The position numbers and the translations under genes are program-made. Below the pieces are notes generated by a model, which saw only the letters and a program-made list of their open reading frames with translations, did not search any database and was not told the origin of the DNA. From Desulforhabdus amnigena (GTDB lineage: Bacteria; Desulfobacterota; Syntrophobacteria; Syntrophobacterales; Syntrophobacteraceae), in contig NZ_BSDR01000001.1 of assembly GCF_027925305.1 (NCBI RefSeq), positions 2,879,001-2,943,000 on the forward strand: a DNA stretch of 64,000 bases, read 5' to 3'. This document shows positions 1 through 8,884 of this stretch, one piece after another; within the stretch, counting starts at the first letter, position 1; each line of letters begins with the position of its first letter.

Positions 1-224
1 TTGATAGCAGACGGAGCGATCCCTATCTGGACGATCTTCATCACAAGCGAGGTAAAATCCATCCCGCTTCCGGCATCGACCAGGATGGCTTCTCCCTGAT
101 CGACAATGAGGTACGGATTGATCATCCATTTATCGGCAGGTTCACGGGCACCCATCCAATAGATATTCTCAGCTACCTTAATGGGACGATCATAGTCCAA
201 CTTTCCACTCCGCAAACCTTCCAT
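1..224 (-). CDS. Metallo-beta-lactamase-fold protein, N-terminal part (runs off the window)
   Basis: A minus-strand frame opens with ATG at 224, preceded by a GAGGAGTG ribosome binding site, and leaves the window at base 1, so only 74 residues are visible. They contain VAENIYWMGAREP and then NPYLIVDQGEAILVDAGSG, the typical first beta strands of metallo-beta-lactamase-fold proteins, nearest in style to the FprA/ODP-like di-iron branch (oxygen or NO reduction, or thiol hydrolysis). The metal-binding HxHxDH motif would lie beyond the edge, so the subfamily is not settled. It is followed on the same strand by nothing visible; its upstream neighbour is the MshEN/PilT-type ATPase. Confidence 0.6.
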   Translation of the reverse strand, partial: MEGLRSGKLDYDRPIKVAENIYWMGAREPADKWMINPYLIVDQGEAILVDAGSGMDFTSLVMKIVQIGIAPSAI

Positions 225-260
225 AAGAGCCACTCCTCTCCTCGAGGAAGTATCTGATCG

Positions 261-345
261 GAAGTTGTCTAACATTCTCGAGCCTTATTGATTATGTCAT
301 TCCGGCCTGCTTTTATCCGGAATCCAGCCCCACGGCAAATCTTAT
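261..345. repeat. Dispersed repeat D, copy 1
   Basis: This stretch carries TAACATTCT, then GTCATTCCGG and CCGGAATCCAGCC. The same string order recurs at about 33061-33170. The CATTCCGG and CCGGAATG-like halves form a small hairpin. It fills the gap between the first two genes. No coding potential is seen. Confidence 0.55.
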
Positions 346-404
346 GGAAAAAAGGCTCATGGTTCATAACAACATCGATTTTCAAGAGTGTTTTGCGATG
401 AGTT

Positions 405-2072
405 TTACGCATCCGCTAAACACTCCGGGTTGTCCGCAACGGCGATAGCCCTCTGCCGGCATAACCTCCCCGACTCGACGAGTTGTTTGAGACAGAGATC
501 AAAGGGACAAAAATCTTCTGTCTCTTTGGGAACTTGAGTCCTGAGCTGTCCCAATTTGTTTTCCCGGATATAATTCCTCACGCGACTGCTGCCGATCAGT
601 TTCTCGTAAGCAAGAACCATCGAGTCTCCATCTTTGGAATTCAAAAGCCTTTGAGAGAAAACCAACAAAAGAGACTCCGCCAGTTGCTGTCTCATTTGCG
701 CCTGCCGATGAAGCGGAAACCGATTGACCATATTTTCAATGGCGGAAGTGGTATTGGTCGCAAGAATAGTGCTCAAAACCAGCTGCCCTGAGCAAGCCGC
801 ATCGAGGGCCATTCCAAAAACATCCTCGTCCCGGATCTCGCCGACCATGACGATATCCGGTGCGTAACGGGATATGTCTCGCAACCCTGTCGCTAAAGAA
901 GAGGCATCGGCTCCCACTTCCCTCTGGTTGATATTGCCTTTTTCAGGGCGGTGCAGGTACTCAATGGGATCTTCCAGGGTGATGACATTACAGGCCCTTG
1001 TTTTGTTTGCCAAATGGATCAGGGCGGAAACAGTTGTCGTCTTCCCCTGCCCCGCCGGCGCAGCAATCAATATGAGGCCCTGAGGCTTTGACATGAAATT
1101 TTCCAGCCACTGAGGAAGCCCGAGAGCCTCCAGGGAGGGAATCATCTCCGGAATCCGACGGATCGCAAGGGAAACCATTCCCCTCTGACTGTAGGCGCTC
1201 ACCCGAAAACGTCCTATTTTCTTATATTCGCTGGCAAAAACGAGCTCTTTATGCGTCCGAAAATATTCCCATTGAGCTTCACTCATCAGCGCTTTAGCAT
1301 ATGCCACGCATTGAGCGGGAGTAACAGGCGGCATTTCCGCCCGGTCAAGCCCCCCATGGATTTTCAATGTCGGGGATACACCTGCGGTAATGAGCAGATC
1401 GGACCCCTGGGACTGAACGAGATGCTCCAGCAGGGTCGGAATGGTCATGGGCCCTTTGAGGTTCTGCTGAATCTCCAGACCCGAAAAGGATTTTCCTCCC
1501 TTTTCTTCGATATGGCGGATAACGAGATCCATCTGAAAGGACGTCACGGTCAACGGATGTACGACCCTGCCCGTCAAGAACTCCACTTCATGAATGGCTT
1601 CCACATTCTGGGGATTCTCCATCGCCAGGTGAAGCGTCCTGCCCTCCAACTTGAAGGGTATTGCCCGATATTTTTGGATAATTCTGAAAGGAAGCAGGTT
1701 CAGCACCTCTTCACTGATATCCACATGAAAAAGGCTGACACCCGCAACCTCATTCTTCTTGCTCAGTACTTTCAAAAAATCTTCATCAGAGATGAAACCC
1801 ATGTCAATCAAAACGGAACCGATTTTCCCGCCATTTTTCGATTGACGTTCGAGAGCCATCTCCAACTGGTCGGGAGAAATCAATCCCTCCTGAACCAAGG
1901 CCTTTCCAACGGGAATCTGCGTAAAATCATCCGTCCGAGCGGCAAGCCGTTGCTTTTCAAGCAACAGCATTTTGATCTCTTCTTGAGAGATCTTCCGATT
2001 TCTCGAGGTACCTATCTTCTCATCTTCGATGATTTCCTCAAGGATCTTAGGAAGATCATAAACTTCAGACAC
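405..2072 (-). CDS. MshEN-domain / PilT-type secretion ATPase
   Basis: A 555-residue protein of the type II/IV secretion ATPase superfamily. The N-terminal third holds an MshEN (GspE-N) domain with two tandem motifs, VGKALVQEGLISPDQLEMAL and KIGSVLIDMGFISDEDFL, a fold that in MshE binds cyclic di-GMP. The C-terminal half is PilT-like: Walker A APAGQGKTTT, an ITLEDPIEYLH Asp box, and Walker B DIVMVGEIRD. PilT/PilU proteins power pilus retraction, while MshEN is usual in assembly ATPases, so the mix is less common. Translation starts at GTG 2072 with AGGAG seven bases upstream. No pilin or secretion gene is nearby, so it is an orphan here; motor function is inferred from family only. Confidence 0.8.
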   Translation of the reverse strand: MSEVYDLPKILEEIIEDEKIGTSRNRKISQEEIKMLLLEKQRLAARTDDFTQIPVGKALVQEGLISPDQLEMALERQSKNGGKIGSVLIDMGFISDEDFLKVLSKKNEVAGVSLFHVDISEEVLNLLPFRIIQKYRAIPFKLEGRTLHLAMENPQNVEAIHEVEFLTGRVVHPLTVTSFQMDLVIRHIEEKGGKSFSGLEIQQNLKGPMTIPTLLEHLVQSQGSDLLITAGVSPTLKIHGGLDRAEMPPVTPAQCVAYAKALMSEAQWEYFRTHKELVFASEYKKIGRFRVSAYSQRGMVSLAIRRIPEMIPSLEALGLPQWLENFMSKPQGLILIAAPAGQGKTTTVSALIHLANKTRACNVITLEDPIEYLHRPEKGNINQREVGADASSLATGLRDISRYAPDIVMVGEIRDEDVFGMALDAACSGQLVLSTILATNTTSAIENMVNRFPLHRQAQMRQQLAESLLLVFSQRLLNSKDGDSMVLAYEKLIGSSRVRNYIRENKLGQLRTQVPKETEDFCPFDLCLKQLVESGRLCRQRAIAVADNPECLADA

Positions 2073-2630
2073 TTGAATTCTCCTGACTCACTGCGGGCGG
2101 AGAACATTCTTTTTTTTCGCCTGCAATGCACCGTTCCAAAGAACGAAAAGAACATTTGGAAAGGACACCCCCCACACATTCTGAGCGGCATTGCACCGGA
2201 CACGCAATTACGCACAGCGACTCACTCCCCTATTCCCGGTCCAGAGCAAAACGGTTCCACAATAAAGATCGGCTTTTATGGAAATATCTTTAATCTGTGT
2301 GCCGCTGAAGATAAATATGCTGTGAACGGTTGAAACCCTGACTTCTGGAGGGCCATCAAGAAGTCGGGGTCTCACCTTCGCGGAGTATAGAAGGGGGGTG
2401 AAGAGGTAAAAATGAGGAGGAACAGGCAAAGGAGGGTTTGAGGCGTATCAAAGAAGCCACAGGCGCACCTCGACAAAAATGCGGCTCCCATTGTGAATGG
2501 CCGGCTTTTTTCATCTCCTTTTCCCGCCGGGAGTGGAACGGACGGGGAGCATCCCGCCCCTAGCGCCAGAACCCTCCTGCACAGAGGGAAACAACCCTTC
2601 GGATGGGAAGAATGACGATCCGAAAATCTA
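2073..2630. other. Non-coding gap between the ATPase and rpoH
   Basis: This gap of about 560 bases lies between two minus-strand genes. It contains one copy of dispersed repeat E (2316-2375) and no frame with a plausible protein. The long plus-strand frame that enters it from 1251 is antisense to the ATPase gene. I see no tRNA or recognisable RNA element. Confidence 0.5.
2316..2375 (-). repeat. Dispersed repeat E, copy 1
   Basis: Read on the minus strand it gives GAGACCCCGACTTCTTGATG, then GCCCTCCAGAAGTCAGGG and TTTCAACCGTTCACAGC. This matches, with scattered substitutions, the plus strand at 46283-46345 upstream of etfB. Function unknown. Confidence 0.6.
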
Positions 2631-3635
2631 TCATATCTCGATCATGCTCTCCTGTAGCAGATCCAGATCTTCAATTTCTTCCTCGAGATAGGCTTTCAGT
2701 TTTTTCTTGAGCCGGCTTTCGATCTGCCGCACCCGCTCACGGCTGATCCCAAAACGGTCCCCGATTTCCTGCAAGGTCAACGGCTCTTCTGTGAGGAGGC
2801 GTTTGTCAAAAATAACCGCTTCCTTTCCTTTGAGCTGTTCTCTGAAAAGCATGAGCTTATCATGCAGGATCGCCTTGGCTTCCCGGTCTGCAATCAGGTC
2901 GTCCACGGGCAAATCGTCCGAGGGAAGAAAAGATTTGTGCGTATCTTCGGAATCTTCTTTGAGGGGGCTGTCCAGTGAAATTTCCCAGCTGTTCAAACGC
3001 TGGTCCATCTCCACGATTTCAGATTCCTTCACATCCAGGCGGCTGCTGAGGAGTTTGGTGGAAGCCTCGATCCCCTGAGCTTCCAGCCGCTCCTTTTCTT
3101 TGCGCAAGTTGAAAAAGAGCTTTCGCTGCGCCTGGGTCGTTCCAATCTTGACCAGCTTCCAGTTGTCCATGATGAATTTGATAATATAAGCTTTAATCCA
3201 GAAAGAAGCATAATAGGAAAACTTGTAGCCACGATAGGGATCAAACTTTTTCACCGCTTGCATCAAACCGACATTGCCTTCCTGGATGAGGTCGTTCAGA
3301 TTCTGCATCCAATACCGCTGAAAATCCATAGCGATTTTAACGACAAGCCTCAGGTTGGCCGTGATGAGCCTGTACCCGGCTTCGACATCGTCCTTTTCGC
3401 GATAGCGAATGGCCAGCTCCCTCTCCTCTTCCCGGCTCAATAGGGGATATCTCTTGATTTCTTCCAGGTAGAGGCGAAATGGATCGAAAGTGACGGAGCG
3501 CGACCTTTCCGGCGCAGCGACAACAGGAGCTGCGACGTTCCTTTCTTCCTCGATTTCATCCAAAGAAGAATTCTCTTCTTCAAAGTCTTTCGATTCTTGA
3601 ACTTCTATGGCTTTTTCCCTTTTATTTTTCGTCAT
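2631..3635 (-). CDS. rpoH: RNA polymerase sigma-32-type factor (RpoH)
   Basis: A 334-residue sigma-70 family factor. After an acidic N-terminal extension of about 50 residues come region 1.2/2.1 (DPFRLYLEEIKRYPLLSREE), region 2 (NLNDLIQEGNVGLMQAVKKF and YASFWIKAYI), and the diagnostic RpoH box AQRKLFFNLRKEKERL. Region 4 ends with the helix-turn-helix SLQEIGDRF-like TLQEIGDRFGISRERVRQIE. RpoH factors direct heat-shock transcription; the RpoH box is what separates it from RpoD or RpoS. The ATG at 3635 has GAGGA eleven bases upstream. It is transcribed away from cmk across a long gap. Confidence 0.9.
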   Translation of the reverse strand: MTKNKREKAIEVQESKDFEEENSSLDEIEEERNVAAPVVAAPERSRSVTFDPFRLYLEEIKRYPLLSREEERELAIRYREKDDVEAGYRLITANLRLVVKIAMDFQRYWMQNLNDLIQEGNVGLMQAVKKFDPYRGYKFSYYASFWIKAYIIKFIMDNWKLVKIGTTQAQRKLFFNLRKEKERLEAQGIEASTKLLSSRLDVKESEIVEMDQRLNSWEISLDSPLKEDSEDTHKSFLPSDDLPVDDLIADREAKAILHDKLMLFREQLKGKEAVIFDKRLLTEEPLTLQEIGDRFGISRERVRQIESRLKKKLKAYLEEEIEDLDLLQESMIEI

Positions 3636-4369
3636 AAAAAAACAGTTCCTCGTCTTGCAAGTAATTCGTGATGTTTGTGGCAGTAACCTTCACTATCCTT
3701 TGTATATCTGCAGATTACCCAGATACTGCAGAAAGAAAGGGGAAAACAGCCCATTTTTGAACTTTTCTTATTCTCTGCGCTCCCTGCGTCCTCTGCGGTG
3801 AACGGTCACTGTGGTAGGAATGATCTCCCCATGCATGAATGAAAAGTTTAAAAATTATAGGGAATTTAAGGTATAAATATTAATATAGCTTACCCCTTAA
3901 AACAAGATGAAAAGAAAATCGGAACCGAAGCACAGAGCGCCAAAAAGTCATTGCTTTCTGTGTATTCTTTCTTTATTAAAGTCCGAGCAGATCTTCAAGA
4001 AAGGGGCGCTTGCCACTTTGGAATTTCAGTCCTTACACTCAAAATACGAACCCGTGGAATTCCGCGTTTCAAGTCCGGTTATGACTTCCGTTCCGTACCC
4101 ATCCGGCAAGATCCCGAAAAGACTGAGGAACAGGCATGGACGAAAACACCGCTTATTGGGAAAGAGTTCGCCCATCTTAGGGTGCCTCAGTGCGATACGG
4201 TTCAATAACCGGATATCAAGTCCGAGTAGCGCTCATGGGGTGAAGAATTCCTGGGACAAGAATCGGAATGGCGAGACCAATGCGGAGATCTTTTCGGAAG
4301 AGAAGCTCCTCATGCATCGGTCGATTCATTCCCTTTTAAAAATAGAACACGGTTTTTGAATAGATCACT
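3636..4369. other. Long divergent intergenic region rpoH / cmk
   Basis: About 730 bases between the divergent rpoH and cmk. Near 3770-3815 lies a decayed piece of the CACGGAG-type dispersed repeat (CTGCGTCCTCTGCGGTGAAC). The stretch 3838-3905 is AT-rich and could hold promoters, but I cannot pick one with confidence. Two overlapping frames at 3907-4359 look non-coding: no ribosome binding site, no recognisable motif, basic low-quality composition. Confidence 0.45.
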
Positions 4370-5044
4370 ATGATAATAGCCATCGACGGCCCTGCGGGGG
4401 CAGGGAAAAGCACGGTTTGTCGTCTTCTCGCCAAAGAATTGGGATACGTTTACCTGGATACGGGCGCCATGTATCGCGCCCTCGCCTGGGCTCTTCTCGA
4501 GGAAGGTTTGACTTGCAAAGAAGAGTCGCAATGGGCCAAATACCTTCCCGATCTTTCTCTCCGTTTTGCAATCAAAGAGGGTGTCCTCACCATTTCCTAC
4601 AGAGGAAAACCATTGGATGAGGAACTGCGTCAACCCGAAATCGCGCAGAAGGCATCCCGAATTTCACAGTCGGCATCTGTGAGAACGTTTCTGACGCACT
4701 GGCAGCGCACGTTGGCTCTGGATGGACGGATTGTCGCCGAAGGGCGTGACATGGGCACCGTTGTCTTTCCTTATGCACCCGTGAAGGTTTTTCTCACAGC
4801 AGACCTGGCCACCCGCACAAAGAGACGGATGGCTCAATACCTTGAAAAGGGCATTTCTGTTGAATATTCCGCTCTGGAAGCGCAAATCCGGGAAAGGGAC
4901 GAAGCCGATCAAAAGAGAGCCCTGGCCCCGTTGAAACCAGCTCAGGGGGCTCTTCTTCTCGATACTTCGGGAATGGATATTTCGGGAGTCATGACCAGGC
5001 TGCTGGAATTTGTTTTAGAGAAAACCGGGCCCGGCAAGAAGTAA
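4370..5044 (+). CDS. cmk: Cytidylate kinase
   Basis: A 224-residue (d)CMP kinase that phosphorylates CMP to CDP with ATP in the cytosol. The N-terminus [19 protein letters not shown] is the P-loop, followed by [14 protein letters not shown], the CMP-binding signature, and later [17 protein letters not shown] and [13 protein letters not shown] typical of the family; length is normal. The ATG at 4370 has no good Shine-Dalgarno sequence, which is unusual next to its neighbours. It precedes rpsA by about 110 bases, the common cmk-rpsA order in Proteobacteria. Confidence 0.93.
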   Translation: MIIAIDGPAGAGKSTVCRLLAKELGYVYLDTGAMYRALAWALLEEGLTCKEESQWAKYLPDLSLRFAIKEGVLTISYRGKPLDEELRQPEIAQKASRISQSASVRTFLTHWQRTLALDGRIVAEGRDMGTVVFPYAPVKVFLTADLATRTKRRMAQYLEKGISVEYSALEAQIRERDEADQKRALAPLKPAQGALLLDTSGMDISGVMTRLLEFVLEKTGPGKK

Positions 5045-5153
5045 ACACCGCTGATTTCAGATTTAAATATTGCTGTTTTTTTCATTATTTGATATATTTT
5101 TTAATTCAAAAGCGGCTTGCGCCGCAAATTTGGACAAGGGGGTAACGAACTCA

Positions 5154-6941
5154 ATGGTTGACAAAGAAGAAAAGAAACAAGTGATGGCTGACGACATGGA
5201 TATGGAAAGTTACATGGAAGAAGACTCTGATTTTGATGCTGACATGATGGAAGATATGGACACCATGCAGGATCTTTACGAGCAGAGCTTCAGAAATATC
5301 CAGGAAGGCGAAGTCATCCGCGGCCACATCGTCCAGGTCAGCGACGATTTTGTTATGGTGGACATCGGATACAAGTCCGAGGGGCAGATTCCCATCCATG
5401 AATTCAAAGATGAAACAGGGGTTGTGCAGGCGGCCATTGGAGATGAGGTCGATGTGCTGCTCGAATTCCATGACGATGAAGACGGCTCCATCCACCTTTC
5501 GAAAGAAAAAGCTGCCAAAATCAAGGTGTGGGACGATATCAGCCGAATTTACAACGAGGATGGAATCATCGAAGGGAAGGTGGTTTCAAAGGTCAAAGGC
5601 GGATTGGCCGTCGATATCGGCGTACAGGCCTTCCTGCCGGGTTCCCAGGTAGATCTCCGTCCCGTTAGAAACCTTGAATACCTGATCGGACAGACCTTCC
5701 CGTTCAAGGTGCTCAAGTACAACAAAAAGCGAAGAAACGTCGTTCTTTCCCGCCGTGCACTGCTTGAAAAAGAACGCGAGGAGATGAAATCCCAGACCCT
5801 CGCCAATCTCGAAGACAACAAGGTTGTGGAAGGAATCGTCAAAAATATTACGGACTACGGTGTATTCGTGGACCTGGGCGGCATTGACGGACTGCTTCAC
5901 ATTACGGACATGAGCTGGGGCCGTGTGGGACATCCTTCGGAAATGTTCCAGATCGGGGACAAGATCAACGTCATGGTCCTGAGTTTCGACCGCGAGCACG
6001 AACGCGTCTCCCTGGGGCTCAAGCAGTTGATCGCCGATCCCTGGACTCAGGCCGAAGCGAAATATCCCATTGGCACTCAAGTGAAGGGCAAAGTGGTGAG
6101 CCTCACCGATTACGGCGCATTCGTTGAAATCGAAGAAGGCGTTGAAGGACTCATTCACGTTTCCGAAATGTCCTGGACCAAGAAAGTGCGTCACCCTTCC
6201 AAGGTTCTCAATGTGGGTGACGAGGTTGAAGCGGTCGTTTTGAGCATCAATCCCGAAAACAAGCGCATTTCCCTCGGCATGAAGCAACTGGAACCCAATC
6301 CCTGGGATGTGATTGCTCAGAAATACCCCGTCGGAACCACCATCGCCGGCAAGATCAAGAATATTACTGATTTTGGAGTCTTCATCGGCATTGATGAGGG
6401 CATCGACGGTCTGGTTCACATTTCAGACATTTCCTGGACCAAGCGTGTAAAACATCCTTCGGAAGTTTTCAAAAAGAACCAGGAAGTCCAGGCTATCGTT
6501 CTCAATATCGATAAGGAAAACGAACGCTTCTCCCTCGGAATCAAACAGCTCGAACCGGATCCCTGGGAAAGCATTCCCGATCGCTACCCCTTGGGCAGCG
6601 TGATTACCGGCCCCGTCACCAACGTCACCGATTTCGGCCTTTTTGTCGAGCTCGAGGAAGGGATCGAAGGGCTGGTTCACGTTTCTGAAATCAGCAAGGA
6701 GAAAATAAAGTCTCCGATAGGCCAGTACAAACCCGGCGACAAGATCACCGCCAAGGTGATCAATATTTCTCCCAAGGATCGGAAAATCGGCCTCTCCATC
6801 AAGAAGGTCGAAGAACAGGAAGAGCGCACCAACTACGATGATTATCTGAACAGCTCCAAGGCCGCTACTTCCAACCTGGGTGAACTGCTCAAGGAAGAAA
6901 TGGAAGCGAAGGCCAACAACCCTGCTTCCGATAAAGAATAA
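5154..6941 (+). CDS. rpsA: 30S ribosomal protein S1
   Basis: A 595-residue protein with an acidic N-terminal tail (about 45 residues) and six S1 RNA-binding domains in a row, seen as repeats of the type ITDYGVFVDLGGIDGLLHIT, LTDYGAFVEIEEGVEGLIHV and ITDFGVFIGIDEGIDGLVHI, with NPWDVIAQKYPVGT-like linkers. S1 helps mRNAs load on the 30S subunit. I start it at ATG 5154, which has AAGGGGGT at the right distance; an upstream in-frame ATG at 5070 lacks one and would add a hydrophobic stretch. The long minus-strand frames opposite are shadows. A clear terminator follows at 6976. Confidence 0.94.
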   Translation: MVDKEEKKQVMADDMDMESYMEEDSDFDADMMEDMDTMQDLYEQSFRNIQEGEVIRGHIVQVSDDFVMVDIGYKSEGQIPIHEFKDETGVVQAAIGDEVDVLLEFHDDEDGSIHLSKEKAAKIKVWDDISRIYNEDGIIEGKVVSKVKGGLAVDIGVQAFLPGSQVDLRPVRNLEYLIGQTFPFKVLKYNKKRRNVVLSRRALLEKEREEMKSQTLANLEDNKVVEGIVKNITDYGVFVDLGGIDGLLHITDMSWGRVGHPSEMFQIGDKINVMVLSFDREHERVSLGLKQLIADPWTQAEAKYPIGTQVKGKVVSLTDYGAFVEIEEGVEGLIHVSEMSWTKKVRHPSKVLNVGDEVEAVVLSINPENKRISLGMKQLEPNPWDVIAQKYPVGTTIAGKIKNITDFGVFIGIDEGIDGLVHISDISWTKRVKHPSEVFKKNQEVQAIVLNIDKENERFSLGIKQLEPDPWESIPDRYPLGSVITGPVTNVTDFGLFVELEEGIEGLVHVSEISKEKIKSPIGQYKPGDKITAKVINISPKDRKIGLSIKKVEEQEERTNYDDYLNSSKAATSNLGELLKEEMEAKANNPASDKE

Positions 6942-6975
6942 TCGACCGACAGGCCGTTCTACCTTTAAACGATTG

Positions 6976-7019
6976 CACCCGGTTCATGCTTCATGCTTGA
7001 AACCGGGTGTTTAATTTTC
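6976..7019 (+). terminator. Rho-independent terminator after rpsA
   Basis: CACCCGGTT (6976-6984) and AACCGGGTG (7001-7009) form a perfect 9-bp stem, followed by TTTAATTTT. It ends the cmk-rpsA unit and implies that sppA has its own start downstream, supporting the later sppA start codon at 7035. Confidence 0.8.
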
Positions 7020-7034
7020 GAAGAGCGGAAACTC

Positions 7035-7907
7035 ATGCGACTCCGAAGTTTTTGGTTCCTGGGTCTCATCGCGGTACCGGCCGCCATGATATTGTTTTGG
7101 ATGGGGGCATCGGATCTCAATTTCTTTGCCAAACCCAACCAGATTGCCGTCATCGAGATTCGCGGCCTGATAGACGATGCTCAGGAAACGCAGAAAGCCC
7201 TCAAGAAGTACCGCGAAGATGACAATGTGAAAGCCATCCTGGTGCGCATCGAATCTCCGGGGGGAGGCATCGGGCCTTCCCAGGAGATAGTCCGTGAATT
7301 GAGGCGAACCAGCAAGGAAAAACCGGTCGTAGCTTCATTGGGAGGCATCGCCGCATCAGGGGGATACTATATCGCTTCCGCCGCCAACCGCATTATTGCC
7401 AATCCCGGCACCATAACGGGAAGCATCGGAGTGATCCTCTCCTTTCCCAATCTCAAAGAGCTATTCGACAAGGTCGGCTACTACACCAACGTCATCAAGA
7501 GCGGCCCTTTCAAGGATGTGGGAAATCCCGGCCGGGAAATGACGCCGGAGGAAAGAGCCCTGCTCCAGGAAACCATCGATGAAGCATACGGTCAGTTCGT
7601 AAAAGATGTGGCCCTGGGACGCAATTTACCCGAGGAAAAAGTGCGACAGATCGCCGACGGCCGCATCATCCTGGGAGAAACAGCTCAAAAACTGGGCTTG
7701 GTGGATGCACTGGGAAACTTTCAGGATGCGGTGGATGCAGCGGCATCCCTCGGAAAGATTGAAGGGAAACCTGAAGTCATTTACCACAAAAAAAAGAAAC
7801 GGTCCCTGCTGGACTACCTGCTCGGCAGTGAAGCCGGCGAAAGCCTTTCTTATTTTCTCAATGGCTCGGCAAACTTTTTGCGGTACCAATCGCCGTTTTT
7901 TCCGTGA
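7035..7907 (+). CDS. sppA: Signal peptide peptidase SppA, 36K type
   Basis: A 290-residue S49-family serine peptidase anchored in the inner membrane, which degrades cleaved signal peptides. An N-terminal membrane segment (FWFLGLIAVPAAMILFWMG) is followed by the domain core: AILVRIESPGGGIGPSQEI, then SLGGIAASGGYYIASAANRI with the nucleophile serine in ASGGYY, and GSIGVI; the lysine partner lies in the KSGPFKD segment. It is the short single-domain form. Start chosen at ATG 7035 because the earlier in-frame start at 6993 lies inside the rpsA terminator. It converges with the YciO-type gene. Confidence 0.88.
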   Translation: MRLRSFWFLGLIAVPAAMILFWMGASDLNFFAKPNQIAVIEIRGLIDDAQETQKALKKYREDDNVKAILVRIESPGGGIGPSQEIVRELRRTSKEKPVVASLGGIAASGGYYIASAANRIIANPGTITGSIGVILSFPNLKELFDKVGYYTNVIKSGPFKDVGNPGREMTPEERALLQETIDEAYGQFVKDVALGRNLPEEKVRQIADGRIILGETAQKLGLVDALGNFQDAVDAAASLGKIEGKPEVIYHKKKKRSLLDYLLGSEAGESLSYFLNGSANFLRYQSPFFP

Positions 7908-8031
7908 CGGGAACTCCTGGCGGTCCCGGCAACCTGTGCGGAAGCCCGGCGGCCGCATCGGATTTTTTAGACGGCCTCCCCTCGGCAGGTGTGTTGTGCC
8001 GTTCCCGATATTCCGATGCTTTGAGGTTTAC

Positions 8032-8655
8032 TCATTCTTTAAAGAGGCTGACATCCCCTGCCCCTTCACGGATGATTTCAGGGATATCGTCGATGAGAGA
8101 GATGACACTCGAAGGTTTTCCGGGCACGGAGGCTCCAGCGTCAACGATCAGATCGATAGCGTGCCCGATCTTGTCCTTGATGTCAGTCGGACCGAACAAG
8201 ATCTCCCCTGTTTCAGGGTCGGTAGCACTCGTGCTGATGATGGGATGCCCCAGTTCCTGAACGATGGAAAGGCAAATCTGATGATCCGGGACACGTATTC
8301 CGACAGTCTGGCGCTTGGTCAACATGATCTTGGGAACCAGCCGTGAACCTCCGAGGATGAATGTGTACGGACCCGGCAGGAGCCTCTTCATGGTCTTGTA
8401 GGCGTAATTGGAGACCTGGGCGTATTCGCTGATATTTTTAAGGTCACTGCAAATAAAGCTGAAGGGCTGATTGGGCGAGCGACGCTTCAGTTTGTAGATT
8501 TTTTCAATGGAATTCTTATTCAACAGATCACAACCTATCCCGTAAAAGGTGTCTGTAGGGTATGCTATGATTCCCCCGTTCGCCAGAATATCCACGATCT
8601 TCTTGATCTTTCTCGGTTCAGGATGTTGTGAGTTGATTTCCAGAATCACTGCCAA
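8032..8655 (-). CDS. YciO/Sua5/YrdC-family protein
   Basis: A 207-residue YrdC-domain protein. Motifs are ILANGGIIAYPTDTFYGIGC, KIYKLKRRSPNQPFSFIC, LPGPYTFILGGSRLVP, QTVGIRVPDH and GHPIISTSATDPETG. The family includes threonylcarbamoyl-AMP synthases for the tRNA t6A modification; the arrangement and length here are closest to YciO, a paralogue whose exact role is unclear, so I avoid a gene symbol. The start is taken as TTG 8655 because AAGGAG sits six bases upstream; an earlier TTG at 8670 would place that ribosome binding site inside the gene. It faces sppA tail to tail. Confidence 0.85.
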   Translation of the reverse strand: MAVILEINSQHPEPRKIKKIVDILANGGIIAYPTDTFYGIGCDLLNKNSIEKIYKLKRRSPNQPFSFICSDLKNISEYAQVSNYAYKTMKRLLPGPYTFILGGSRLVPKIMLTKRQTVGIRVPDHQICLSIVQELGHPIISTSATDPETGEILFGPTDIKDKIGHAIDLIVDAGASVPGKPSSVISLIDDIPEIIREGAGDVSLFKE

Positions 8656-8884
8656 AGTCTTCTCCTTCAAGGTTTCAGGAGTTCTCCTTCTAAGGGCGGA
8701 GGCTTTTCAAACCCCTGGTGAGCCATCAAGATGATATGGAAGTCTCAATAAGAAAAGAAATTCGAGGACATATTAAAAGATTAGGGGCATGCCTCAAACC
8801 AGCTATGCCGGACGATATTTCCTAAAGAAAATAACTGGACTACTCATTCAATGTCAAGATAAGAAAAGGAGCGGCCGCCCAACC

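Noticed and set aside
1251-2333. A 360-residue plus-strand frame opposite the MshEN/PilT ATPase
   Set aside because: Mostly antisense to the ATPase gene; composition and motifs do not suggest a protein.
3907-4359. A 150-residue frame upstream of cmk
   Set aside because: No ribosome binding site, competing overlapping frame, no recognisable domain, and poor composition.
5586-6419. Minus-strand frames opposite rpsA
   Set aside because: They mirror the repeated S1 domains on the other strand; rpsA is certain and the mirror frames match no family.
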